12,750 bases of DNA from assembly GCA_000437595.1 (NCBI GenBank), contig FR899844.1, forward strand, positions 1 to 12,750, given 5' to 3'. Within the stretch, counting starts at the first letter, position 1, and each line of letters starts with the position of its first letter. The notes beneath the pieces were generated by a model. That model ran no database searches. It was not told where the DNA came from and was given only the letters and a program-made list of their open reading frames with translations. Below are positions 5,934 to 12,750 of this stretch, one piece after another. The position numbers and the translations under genes are program-made. Origin of the DNA: Faecalibacterium sp. CAG:74. GTDB taxonomy: Bacteria; Bacillota; Clostridia; Christensenellales; Aristaeellaceae.

Positions 5934-6083
5934 TTATGGCTTGTACAAACTGCCAAGCAAATTCTTGTAATCAAAGTCTGGCATAGATTCTGTAATATAC
6001 AGCGTTTTACCAGAAGCCGGTATTGGAACACTCTCTGGTTGCTCAGCAAGCGCGTTATTTGCTGTGTTACTTATTTCATCCAT
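5934..6083 (-). CDS. hypothetical 49-aa protein
   Basis: ATG 6083 to TAA 5936-5934: MDEISNTANNALAEQPESVP followed by a segment ending LLGSLYKP. It is acidic, with no membrane segment or known motif. It starts 20 nt after the BrxA-like gene and stops 2 nt before the next frame, fitting the tight operon spacing, though its ribosome site (GGATG) is weak. It could also be the front of the following frame separated by a frameshift, since the two lie in different frames. Confidence 0.4.
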   Translation of the reverse strand: MDEISNTANNALAEQPESVPIPASGKTLYITESMPDFDYKNLLGSLYKP

Positions 6084-6103
6084 AGAATCAACATCCGATG
6101 TCT

Positions 6104-6811
6104 TTATACATTCACAGAGACCGACAGTTCTCCACCGAAGTTATTCATCGAAAACCGGTCATCACCTAAAAGCAGCTTTTTTTCCAGCTGATACTGGAAC
6201 GGATAGAAATATACTGAGTTGCTGAGATCGGTAAAAGAGTAATATCCGCTGTCGTCCACAAGAATCATCGCATACATCATGAAAGCTGAAATTCGGCCAT
6301 TATGAACTTCATGCTTTACAATATGGTATTTTCCAGGCTTCTCACACCGGAGCACGCTCAGTTCCTTCAGCGTTGAAATCAATTTATCAATGGAGTGATA
6401 TAATGTCGTCCGCTCACCCCATTCGTCATACAATTTCTGCTTGATTTGGCTTAGCGTGATTTCATCCTGAAACTCCGACAGCCTTCCGATCAGCTTGCAC
6501 ATATCGACAAAGACCGGATAGGTTGCCAGCATCATGCACCAATGGGCAGCCAGTGCATATTCCGGCATATCACGAACTATGCTGATGGCTTCTTCTCTCA
6601 GCTTATTACTGATATCATTCTCATAAACCCAAATATTCATTAGTATTTCCCGGGTCTTACGAAGATTTGTCGGGCTTGAAATTTCAAAGCTCAAATACTC
6701 GTTCAGCTGATCCTTTATTTCCTGTTCAGTAAGGTTACTCGAAGCGAGCTCCACTACCTTGTTGAGCCATTGAAGCTTCAAATTTCGGGATAATCCAACA
6801 ATCTTAGCCAT
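6104..6811 (-). CDS. BrxA-like (DUF1819-type) protein
   Basis: A 235-aa protein, start ATG 6811 overlapping the stop of the PglZ gene by 8 nt (ATGGCTAA). The helical N-terminal part contains SSPTNLRKTREILMNIW (about 50-66), then EYALAAHWCMMLATYPVFVDM (about 86-106). The C-terminal part, QKLYDEWGERTTLYHSIDKL (about 128-147) and a following LSVLRCEKPGKYHIV strand pair, looks like a winged helix. This order recalls BrxA of type I BREX, a small DNA-binding protein, but identity by eye is low. Position directly after pglZ supports a BREX-like role. Otherwise an unknown wHTH protein. Confidence 0.45.
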   Translation of the reverse strand: MAKIVGLSRNLKLQWLNKVVELASSNLTEQEIKDQLNEYLSFEISSPTNLRKTREILMNIWVYENDISNKLREEAISIVRDMPEYALAAHWCMMLATYPVFVDMCKLIGRLSEFQDEITLSQIKQKLYDEWGERTTLYHSIDKLISTLKELSVLRCEKPGKYHIVKHEVHNGRISAFMMYAMILVDDSGYYSFTDLSNSVYFYPFQYQLEKKLLLGDDRFSMNNFGGELSVSVNV

Positions 6812-8267
6812 TGCTCTGTACCGCCTTTATCTTGATAAACGGAACAACGACTTCATCGATGGTCATTCCGCCATGTGTCATAACCTGGTCACCGGAGTTG
6901 TCGAGTGATGTATCCGTATCGCAGATCAAGTAATCATATTCCTTCGGCAGATAGTATTTCGGGTACTCAATCAGCCCGAACTTATCCGCCAGCTTTGCCT
7001 TGTCGGCAAAATCCTTCAGAACCACCATACGATGGCTTTTGGTCTCGACATCGACGCCGGCACCGACAAATCTTCCGATTCCGTTGCACAGCGTATTACC
7101 ATGGTCAGCCGTTATATATACATCAAAGCCTTTTGCCAGCAGACGTTCAGTCAGCTTCCAGAGCTTGCCTTCATCGGAAAGCACAGAAATATCGTTATAC
7201 ATTCCGAGCCGTCCCTGTGGCTGCGCGTGTACCATATCGTCTATGTCGTTGATAATGACCGCACCACAGCGGACAGAGTTGCCGAAATCCGTATCGTATC
7301 CGCGAGAATAGTCGATCTGACTATCAGCATATCCAAGAGATTTGGCGCACTCAGTGAATTCCGCTTTTTCTTCGCGCTGAACCCATGGTGCGATCAACTG
7401 ACTCGGAAACTTGTTTGACAACAGGCATTGTCTCGATATGGATGTAGTGCTCGGAATCATTGCAAATGCCGCTTCCTGCTTATATTGCACGTCTACAAAG
7501 TATTGAGAGATAATACTCCAATCGAATTCCGACATGCCATCCATAACAATAATTGCAAACTTCTCACTTTGACCATGCATGTACTCCATCGCACGGCTCA
7601 CCAGCACAGGTGTATCTCGGTCAATCTTAGAGGACAGCGTACCGAATGACTTGAGTACATATCCCTGGAACAGCCGGTTGATCACGCTTGTGTCAATATT
7701 CAGCCCATATTGGATGGAATACCGATCAATATGGGCTTTTTCCTCCGCAACGCGATACCAGTCACGATAAGACGGACTGCTCTTCGCTTTTTGGAGTGTG
7801 TGCTCCAATTTTGAGCGGAAATACCGAAGCAGATTATCCTTGCTGTAAACGACTGTCTCAAAAAACTTTTCCGTCTGCTCCGGTGTGGTCAGATCATCAA
7901 AATTCTTTGCAATGACCATCGTCAACAGATCCAGATCCATCTTAGACTTATGGCGCAGAACATCTAAATTCAATTTAGGAAAGAGGGCTCTAAGCGAAAC
8001 CGCGTATGCGGTAAAGCGTGTCAGAATATCATAGGGAATATATTCCTTGTCATAACTCATCACGGCAAGTTTTTCATTCCCGGATTTCACTTTTTTCTCA
8101 TATCCGATACGGAAGCTGAGATCATCCTGATATTCGACTACTTCAAATCCATGCTCTGCAAAAGCACTGCTGTAAGGTGCGATACGATTCAGGCGATCCG
8201 CATCGTTTATCCATATGAGATTTGCATATGTTGCCGGGGAGTTCCCATACACATACTCTCCAAACAT
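6804..8267 (-). CDS. pglZ: PglZ-family alkaline-phosphatase-fold protein (short form)
   Basis: A 487-aa protein with PglZ hallmarks in order: AIIVMDGMSEFDW (about 238-250, metal-ligand D243), IPSTTSISRQ (about 271-280, the nucleophile T/S region), DVYITADHGNT (about 382-392, D388/H389) and THGGMTIDEVVVPFIKI (about 464-480, H465). These form the two-metal phosphoesterase site of the alkaline phosphatase superfamily. BREX PglZ proteins are usually about 800 aa or more, so this is a short version with a reduced N-terminal part. Start ATG 8267 lies 3 nt after the helicase stop, with GGAGGC inside the helicase 3' end as ribosome site. Function in defence is by association; reaction and substrate are not known from sequence. 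Confidence 0.85.
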   Translation of the reverse strand: MFGEYVYGNSPATYANLIWINDADRLNRIAPYSSAFAEHGFEVVEYQDDLSFRIGYEKKVKSGNEKLAVMSYDKEYIPYDILTRFTAYAVSLRALFPKLNLDVLRHKSKMDLDLLTMVIAKNFDDLTTPEQTEKFFETVVYSKDNLLRYFRSKLEHTLQKAKSSPSYRDWYRVAEEKAHIDRYSIQYGLNIDTSVINRLFQGYVLKSFGTLSSKIDRDTPVLVSRAMEYMHGQSEKFAIIVMDGMSEFDWSIISQYFVDVQYKQEAAFAMIPSTTSISRQCLLSNKFPSQLIAPWVQREEKAEFTECAKSLGYADSQIDYSRGYDTDFGNSVRCGAVIINDIDDMVHAQPQGRLGMYNDISVLSDEGKLWKLTERLLAKGFDVYITADHGNTLCNGIGRFVGAGVDVETKSHRMVVLKDFADKAKLADKFGLIEYPKYYLPKEYDYLICDTDTSLDNSGDQVMTHGGMTIDEVVVPFIKIKAVQSNG

Positions 8268-8270
8268 TGT

Positions 8271-10943
8271 TTACGCCTCCAATTGAATCAATATCATCAG
8301 CCGGAAGTCCGGGAGCACGGTTCCGCTGCGCTTGTGTTCTTCTTCAATCTCTCGCTCCTCGCGTTCGAGCTTTGCAATTCTCGAACGGCGAATGTTCTCT
8401 ATGCCGATATGCCCTGCGGCTTCTCTGCGGAGAGACAGAGCATAATTATACTTCTCATATTGTTCAGTGCTTCGCTTTGTCTGCTTTTCTTTGAGCTCAA
8501 CAAACGTGTTGTAAGCAAAGTTCATGCAGATTTCCTGCAAGCGCTGATAATTCTCTTCCGAAAGATTGTGTACCATCCGGCAATCCAGCCGACTGCTTCC
8601 GTCAAGAAATACTTCCATGATTTTGCTGCCGGCCATAGGGCGCAACACATACGACTCATTCACAAAGATCGGAATAATGCGCTTGTCCTGCGTATCCTCG
8701 GAAACAGAAAGTTCCCAGAGCATGAAGTAGCCAGCTTCATTCGGAAAGTTCCGAATGACAACCGACATAAGCTGTTTTGTATGGTCCTGCACAATACTGC
8801 CGCAGAGATGTTTTGTAATCATCTCGTCGTTGATGCTGATCCTGTCAATAATCGTCGGATCGTTTCCTTTCCAGGATTCATAGTAAACAAGCATCTGGCG
8901 CAGGGCAGTATCTACATCAAAGTTGGACTCTTTGCCAACCAACTGTGTCAGGTCTTTCTCTTCATGGAGGATATCTTTGTACTTAAGAGCATTCCCCACC
9001 TGCTGGCGCATTTCCATCTCTACGGAGTAAATATTCTGTTCAATGCGGGAAGCGTGTCCGATGGAGCTCATATAGGCATCCGTAAAATCGCATTCAGCTA
9101 CTTCGTTGTCCAACACATCGGAGTACTTATCTATGCCGAGCTCTTTCATAATGACAGAGAGCTTTTCTTCCAGCACTTCACGAACACGGCTTTCCACCGT
9201 GTCACCGATAATCATGTTGTAGATATGGACATCTCGCTGCTGACCGATACGGTCTGCACGACCACAGCGCTGCTCGATTTTCATCGGGTTCCACGGCAAA
9301 TCATAGTTAATAATGATATTCGCGAACTGCAAGTTCAGACCTTCGCCACCGGCATCCGTTGAAATGAAGATACCCGTGCTCATCTTGAACTCATTGAGAG
9401 CATTATTACGCTCTTCGATATCCATACTGCCGTTCAGAACGCTAACGGAGTAGCCTCTGGATTCCAGCAATTCCTTCAGATAAACCTGCGTACCAACAAA
9501 CTCCGTGAACAGAATAATCTTCTGTGCCGGGTCCTCGCTTTGAAGCTCATCAATCGTGTCAAAGAGAGCATCAACCTTAACATCATGGTGCTGGAACTCC
9601 GCTTGCTTTGCTACAGAGATGATCATCTTCAGTTCTTCAATTTCAGCACTACGGTCAAGTGACATTGCCTCCATCGCATCCGCATCGCCGTCTTCAATGT
9701 CGCGCTCATCCCAATCCGATTCGCTCATGGTGTTCACGCGCGTCTCTTCTTCAAGGAGTACACGCAGACGGTGCTCCAGGCTCTGACGGACGGCAGCAGT
9801 GCTGCTTGTCACCATTCGCTGCATGATGATCATAAGGAAGATCAGGCACATGTTCTTCTTGCGATTCCAGCGTGCCTTATCATAGATTTTGGAAACATAG
9901 GAACTAACCAGTTCATACAGCTGGCGCTGAAGCGAGTGCCGCTCGTCCCAATGCAGCTCAACCAAATGCGTATATCTCTTCTTAAAGAGCAAATTCCCAT
10001 TATTGTCGATGGCTTCTCGCTTTTCGGAACGAATCAGATAGGGCGCAACCTGTTCCTTGACGATAGATTTGTAGTTTGGGAACGCCTGCTCATCCAACAG
10101 GCGAACCAAGCGAAGAAACGGCTCTGTTTTGCCGTTATGCGGCGTTGCCGTCAGCAAAAGCAGATATGGACTTGCCTGGGAAAGCAAATAGCCAAGCTTA
10201 TAACGGGCCACATAACTGGAGGAGCCAGCTACGCGGTGCGCCTCATCGATGATAATTAAATCCCATCCGCTGTTGATAATTGCCTCTATGCGCTCCTGAT
10301 TGTACTTTTCCACCCGCTTGTCCGACCAGCCGGCGTGCTTTTCCACCGGCTTGATAGAATCCATAGGCGAGATGACCTGGTCAAACTGGCCGTATACATC
10401 ATCATTATCAGTCAAGCGGCGTATTGTATCAAAATCCGACGGCAGGATCACCTGAAACTTCTCATGGAATTTCTCCTGCATTTCTACAGACCACTGGCTG
10501 ACAAGTCCGGTAGGGCATACAACAAGGATTCGTGTGATGAGTCCACGAGCTTTCAACTCCTTGATAATCATGCCGGCCTCTATGGTCTTGCCAAGACCGA
10601 CTTCATCAGCGAGAATGTAGCGAATATTGCGCGTTTCCAGTGCCCGCTCCAGCACATGCAACTGATGTGGAAGCGGAATCACGCCGCTGGAGAAAGCAGA
10701 AAGAATACCGGCAGATGTCTCGTTTCTGATTTTTGAGAGCAGCGTAACATAGCGCAGGTAGTTCTCATCCAGCTGTGCTTCACCGCCTCCCCTCTTTAAT
10801 TGTTCGCCCGTTGCCTTATATACACTGCCATTGGCCGGATTGAAGACTTTGTAGGATGTATAACCCCACAGCTCAATCCGCTCCATGATCTGCACGTTGG
10901 CTCCGGCAATAGTATCAAAAACGAAATCGCCGATATTAAACAT
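8271..10943 (-). CDS. SNF2/HepA-type helicase-like ATPase
   Basis: An 890-aa superfamily 2 translocase. Motifs: Q-like LPHQLHVLERAL (about 91-102), Walker A DEVGLGKT (113-120), Walker B IIDEAH (231-236), motif III LLTATPHNGKT (263-273), second RecA domain ILFTEFVGTQVY (477-488), motif V STDAGGEGLNLQ (528-539) and motif VI QRCGRADRIGQQR (558-570, arginine fingers). The arrangement is that of RapA/HepA-like SNF2 enzymes, including the DrmD helicase of DISARM. The C-terminal 300 residues carry a basic coiled coil near the end (about 820-875, KEKQTKRSTEQ... and ERE/EEE stretches). The start is ATG 10943 after GAGGG. It is translationally linked to pglZ. It likely translocates on phage or modified DNA; that is inference. 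Confidence 0.9.
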   Translation of the reverse strand: MFNIGDFVFDTIAGANVQIMERIELWGYTSYKVFNPANGSVYKATGEQLKRGGGEAQLDENYLRYVTLLSKIRNETSAGILSAFSSGVIPLPHQLHVLERALETRNIRYILADEVGLGKTIEAGMIIKELKARGLITRILVVCPTGLVSQWSVEMQEKFHEKFQVILPSDFDTIRRLTDNDDVYGQFDQVISPMDSIKPVEKHAGWSDKRVEKYNQERIEAIINSGWDLIIIDEAHRVAGSSSYVARYKLGYLLSQASPYLLLLTATPHNGKTEPFLRLVRLLDEQAFPNYKSIVKEQVAPYLIRSEKREAIDNNGNLLFKKRYTHLVELHWDERHSLQRQLYELVSSYVSKIYDKARWNRKKNMCLIFLMIIMQRMVTSSTAAVRQSLEHRLRVLLEEETRVNTMSESDWDERDIEDGDADAMEAMSLDRSAEIEELKMIISVAKQAEFQHHDVKVDALFDTIDELQSEDPAQKIILFTEFVGTQVYLKELLESRGYSVSVLNGSMDIEERNNALNEFKMSTGIFISTDAGGEGLNLQFANIIINYDLPWNPMKIEQRCGRADRIGQQRDVHIYNMIIGDTVESRVREVLEEKLSVIMKELGIDKYSDVLDNEVAECDFTDAYMSSIGHASRIEQNIYSVEMEMRQQVGNALKYKDILHEEKDLTQLVGKESNFDVDTALRQMLVYYESWKGNDPTIIDRISINDEMITKHLCGSIVQDHTKQLMSVVIRNFPNEAGYFMLWELSVSEDTQDKRIIPIFVNESYVLRPMAGSKIMEVFLDGSSRLDCRMVHNLSEENYQRLQEICMNFAYNTFVELKEKQTKRSTEQYEKYNYALSLRREAAGHIGIENIRRSRIAKLEREEREIEEEHKRSGTVLPDFRLMILIQLEA

Positions 10944-10993
10944 TCTTACATTCCCTCAAACTCAAGCTGAATAGCTGCCTTTTACTTTCATTC

Positions 10994-11455
10994 CTATTTT
11001 TTCTTCTTATTCTTTCCCGGAAAGGCCTCATCATAGTGCCATTCACCGGTAATAAGCCAATATTCATAGGTATTTAGCCATGTGCATACCCAAGGAATAA
11101 AGCTTTCTGCGATAAACATCTGCTGATTCCAGTTCTTATCCCTATGATAATGCACACATAGTTGATAGTGACCTCGCTCATCCTTACCATAAATATGATG
11201 AGGATATTTCCCATCATAGGTTTTCATTTCTGGTGCGAGCAGCCAAGCTTTTGGCGATATATCACTAATCTTGTATGTTATCTTGATTCTGTAAATATCC
11301 GAATGTTCCGATGGCTGTAGTCTAATCACACAAATGAGTTCAGAATTGACAGCTTTGAGTACTTCTATAAGATTACTACGGTACAACTGCTGAATCCTAA
11401 GCATCTGACTAGCTATTGTTATCGGTTGTGGTTTCAGATATCTCTTATTGCCCAT
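10994..11455 (-). CDS. E2-like CBASS ancillary protein (type II-short Cap2-like)
   Basis: A 153-aa protein whose ATG (11455) overlaps the CD-NTase stop by 11 nt. The core YPHHIYGKDERGHYQLCVHY (about 84-103) followed by W109 and IPWVCTWLNTYEYWLITGEW (about 120-139) matches the small E2-like proteins beside CD-NTases in type II-short CBASS. These have a ubiquitin-conjugating fold without E1 or JAB domains. C100 is the likely catalytic cysteine. The role in the family is conjugating or priming the CD-NTase. The protein ends in a run of lysines (KNKKKK). No E1 (ThiF) or Cap3 peptidase gene is present here. Assigned from memory of the family plus context. Confidence 0.6.
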   Translation of the reverse strand: MGNKRYLKPQPITIASQMLRIQQLYRSNLIEVLKAVNSELICVIRLQPSEHSDIYRIKITYKISDISPKAWLLAPEMKTYDGKYPHHIYGKDERGHYQLCVHYHRDKNWNQQMFIAESFIPWVCTWLNTYEYWLITGEWHYDEAFPGKNKKKK

Positions 11456-12596
11456 AATGACGAGTGGTTGGAACAGAAACCGTTCCTTTTGTCGAAAGAT
11501 TACCGGATGATCTATCTACTTTCAAAGAACCATTTTCAACTCCTGCTCGACATTCTTCAGCGGCCTTTGAAAAAACGGTTTTGCCGGTTTTTTCGCCAAA
11601 GCACATCTTAACATTTTCACCCATATCAATACGCGACATTTGATATAATTGATTTCCCGTCAAATCTGCCGTTGCTTGTTTAACCCAATTGAAGAAGGCC
11701 GTTGCTCGTTCAGGATGCGTATTCCATTTATCCGCAAAATTCTCCCCTGGATAGCTTGGGTTTTCAATGTAATAGAGGCCATTTTTCTTATTACGATTAA
11801 TCCATTTTGGTGCTTCGAGAAGGATATTCGTCATGGCGTCTACGATGTTGTCTTCCTCCTGATAAAGCGTTGCTGCAATTGTCGTAATGATGATAGAAAT
11901 CGGCTTATTGCCAGAATCATCATCAGCAAACATAATATCTCTATGCCGTTTGAGAAGTTGCACCACTCTTTGCAACGGCGTTTTTATCTTTCTCCGTTTG
12001 ATTTCCTCAGCATCAGCACTTGCAACGACAAGCCCATGCTCTTTCATATAGCTGTCTAAAAGTCTTTTTTGTTGTCTTGCACACCGTTCAAAAAACCATG
12101 TTATATATCCTGACGGGTTACTCCCAATGTAGTCATATGTATCATGGTCTTCATCATGGTCAGTAATATTTATCCTTTTAAGCTTTGCATTTGCGTATGC
12201 AGGAATAACATCCATATGAAAGTTCGGAATTTCCGCATACTCAACATGCCAGCATCTACGCTTATTCTCAATATCTCGGCTGGTTTTCTTGTATCCGAGC
12301 AACAAAGGTTTGACCACATCGACTTTAAGCTGTTTCGCTGTCAAACCGTATTGCTCTTTGAATTGACAAACAATGTCAAGATCATAGTCGTCCTCATCTG
12401 TAATTGGTTTGACAACTGTTCCCAGGCCAAAGGACCCTTGCGGATAGATACTGATTTGATATTGGGGTGTGTTCTCATCAATCCACTTACCAAGGGATTC
12501 ATATTCATCTACTGCCGCAGTAAACATATCATCGCTGATATCTATACTGGCCGCAATTTCTCGATACAGCTTATTAATGTCGTCCTTGCTATACAA
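11445..12596 (-). CDS. CD-NTase (cGAS/DncV-like cyclic oligonucleotide synthase)
   Basis: A 383-aa CBASS nucleotidyltransferase that would make a cyclic nucleotide alarm signal on phage infection. The Pol-beta site is clear: IYPQGSFGLGTVVKP (about 50-64, GS motif) followed by DEDDYDLDIV (67-76, catalytic D72 and D74), and the third carboxylate in NFHMDVIPA (D129). Length is typical. It starts at TTG 12596, directly after the TAA of the upstream gene, with GGAGG 10 nt before. Its neighbours are a SAVED-type effector upstream and the E2-like gene downstream, so the product is probably a cyclic tri- or dinucleotide sensed by SAVED. The C-terminus TTRHYGQ could be the conjugation tail used by the E2-like protein (inference). 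Confidence 0.9.
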   Translation of the reverse strand: MYSKDDINKLYREIAASIDISDDMFTAAVDEYESLGKWIDENTPQYQISIYPQGSFGLGTVVKPITDEDDYDLDIVCQFKEQYGLTAKQLKVDVVKPLLLGYKKTSRDIENKRRCWHVEYAEIPNFHMDVIPAYANAKLKRINITDHDEDHDTYDYIGSNPSGYITWFFERCARQQKRLLDSYMKEHGLVVASADAEEIKRRKIKTPLQRVVQLLKRHRDIMFADDDSGNKPISIIITTIAATLYQEEDNIVDAMTNILLEAPKWINRNKKNGLYYIENPSYPGENFADKWNTHPERATAFFNWVKQATADLTGNQLYQMSRIDMGENVKMCFGEKTGKTVFSKAAEECRAGVENGSLKVDRSSGNLSTKGTVSVPTTRHYGQ

Positions 12597-12750
12597 TTAC
12601 TGCTCACCTCCGATTGTGATCGTTTCAACAAACCCAATGTCTGTGCTTACCTGTTCATAAATTGTTATTGGTAAATCCGCTTTGGGCATATAATCCATTC
12701 CTGCCCTGATGGCTAAAGACTGTGGCATTGCGGGAAATACGCATATTCTG
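12597..12750 (-). CDS. SAVED-domain CBASS effector, C-terminal end only
   Basis: The frame is open from the window edge to TAA 12599-12597 and gives 50 residues: RICVFPAMPQSLAIRAGMDY, then MPKADLPITIYEQ and GFVETITIGGEQ. The pattern FPAMP...A...G....PKADLPITIYE matches the C-terminus of SAVED domains, which bind cyclic oligonucleotides and switch on an attached effector (nuclease, protease or TM domain). The effector domain lies outside the window, so its type (for example Cap4 or another) is unknown. The CD-NTase start abuts its stop, so the two are co-translated. The gene reads in from the right. Confidence 0.65.
   Translation of the reverse strand, partial: RICVFPAMPQSLAIRAGMDYMPKADLPITIYEQVSTDIGFVETITIGGEQ

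Noticed and set aside
6804..10943. A standard BREX or DISARM locus
   Set aside because: PglX, BrxC and BrxL (BREX) and DrmA/B/C and a methyltransferase (DISARM) are not seen; only the helicase and PglZ-like parts are present.

Overview
The window looks like a mosaic mobile segment from a Bacillota (Clostridia-type) genome, probably a gut Oscillospiraceae- or Lachnospiraceae-like organism. This rests on strong AGGAGG ribosome binding sites, consensus sigma-A promoters, a MobV-like relaxase next to a ParM/ParR partition pair, and an ISL3 transposase relic. The taxonomic call is inference. Base composition changes by block: about 1-3000 is GC-rich, 3440-5200 is AT-rich, and 5690-12750 is intermediate.

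Block 1 (about 1-3290, minus strand) is plasmid or integrative-element backbone. It holds a ParM-like actin ATPase and a ParR-like adaptor in an overlapping operon, followed by a MobV/Pre-type relaxase. Upstream of parM are two clusters of exactly 10-bp-spaced direct repeats flanking a promoter, a layout like the R1 parC centromere. A possible gene remnant lies at 3289-3432.

Block 2 (about 3440-5200, plus strand) is the most interesting part. A perfect consensus promoter (3446-3474) drives a structured leader of about 330 nt and then a 459-codon reverse transcriptase (3816-5195). I interpret it as a DRT2-type antiphage locus. In DRT2, the RT copies the upstream ncRNA by rolling-circle reverse transcription into a concatemer carrying an endless 'neo' gene. 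The leader passes the tests that can be done by eye. Its antisense strand carries a stop-free frame bounded by ACA repeats. Joining the two ends gives a 165-nt (55-codon, in-frame) unit. The same junction brings a TTGACA from one end exactly 17 nt from an extended -10 (TGT-TATTAT) at the other, and a Shine-Dalgarno and ATG follow.

Block 3 (5213-5931) is scar tissue: an ISL3-family transposase truncated at its 3' end, with its start overlapping the end of a small open frame that it appears to interrupt.

Block 4 (5934-12750, minus strand) is a second defence island read from the right edge inward. It begins with the C-terminus of a probable SAVED-domain effector, then a CD-NTase and a small E2-like protein (together a CBASS operon of the type II-short kind). 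These are followed 50 bp later by a SNF2-type helicase, a short PglZ-family protein, a 235-aa BrxA-like protein and a 49-aa protein, with overlaps or tiny gaps. No BREX methyltransferase (PglX), BrxC or BrxL is seen, so the helicase-PglZ-BrxA-like module is either a minimal or unusual BREX-like system or an accessory to the CBASS genes.
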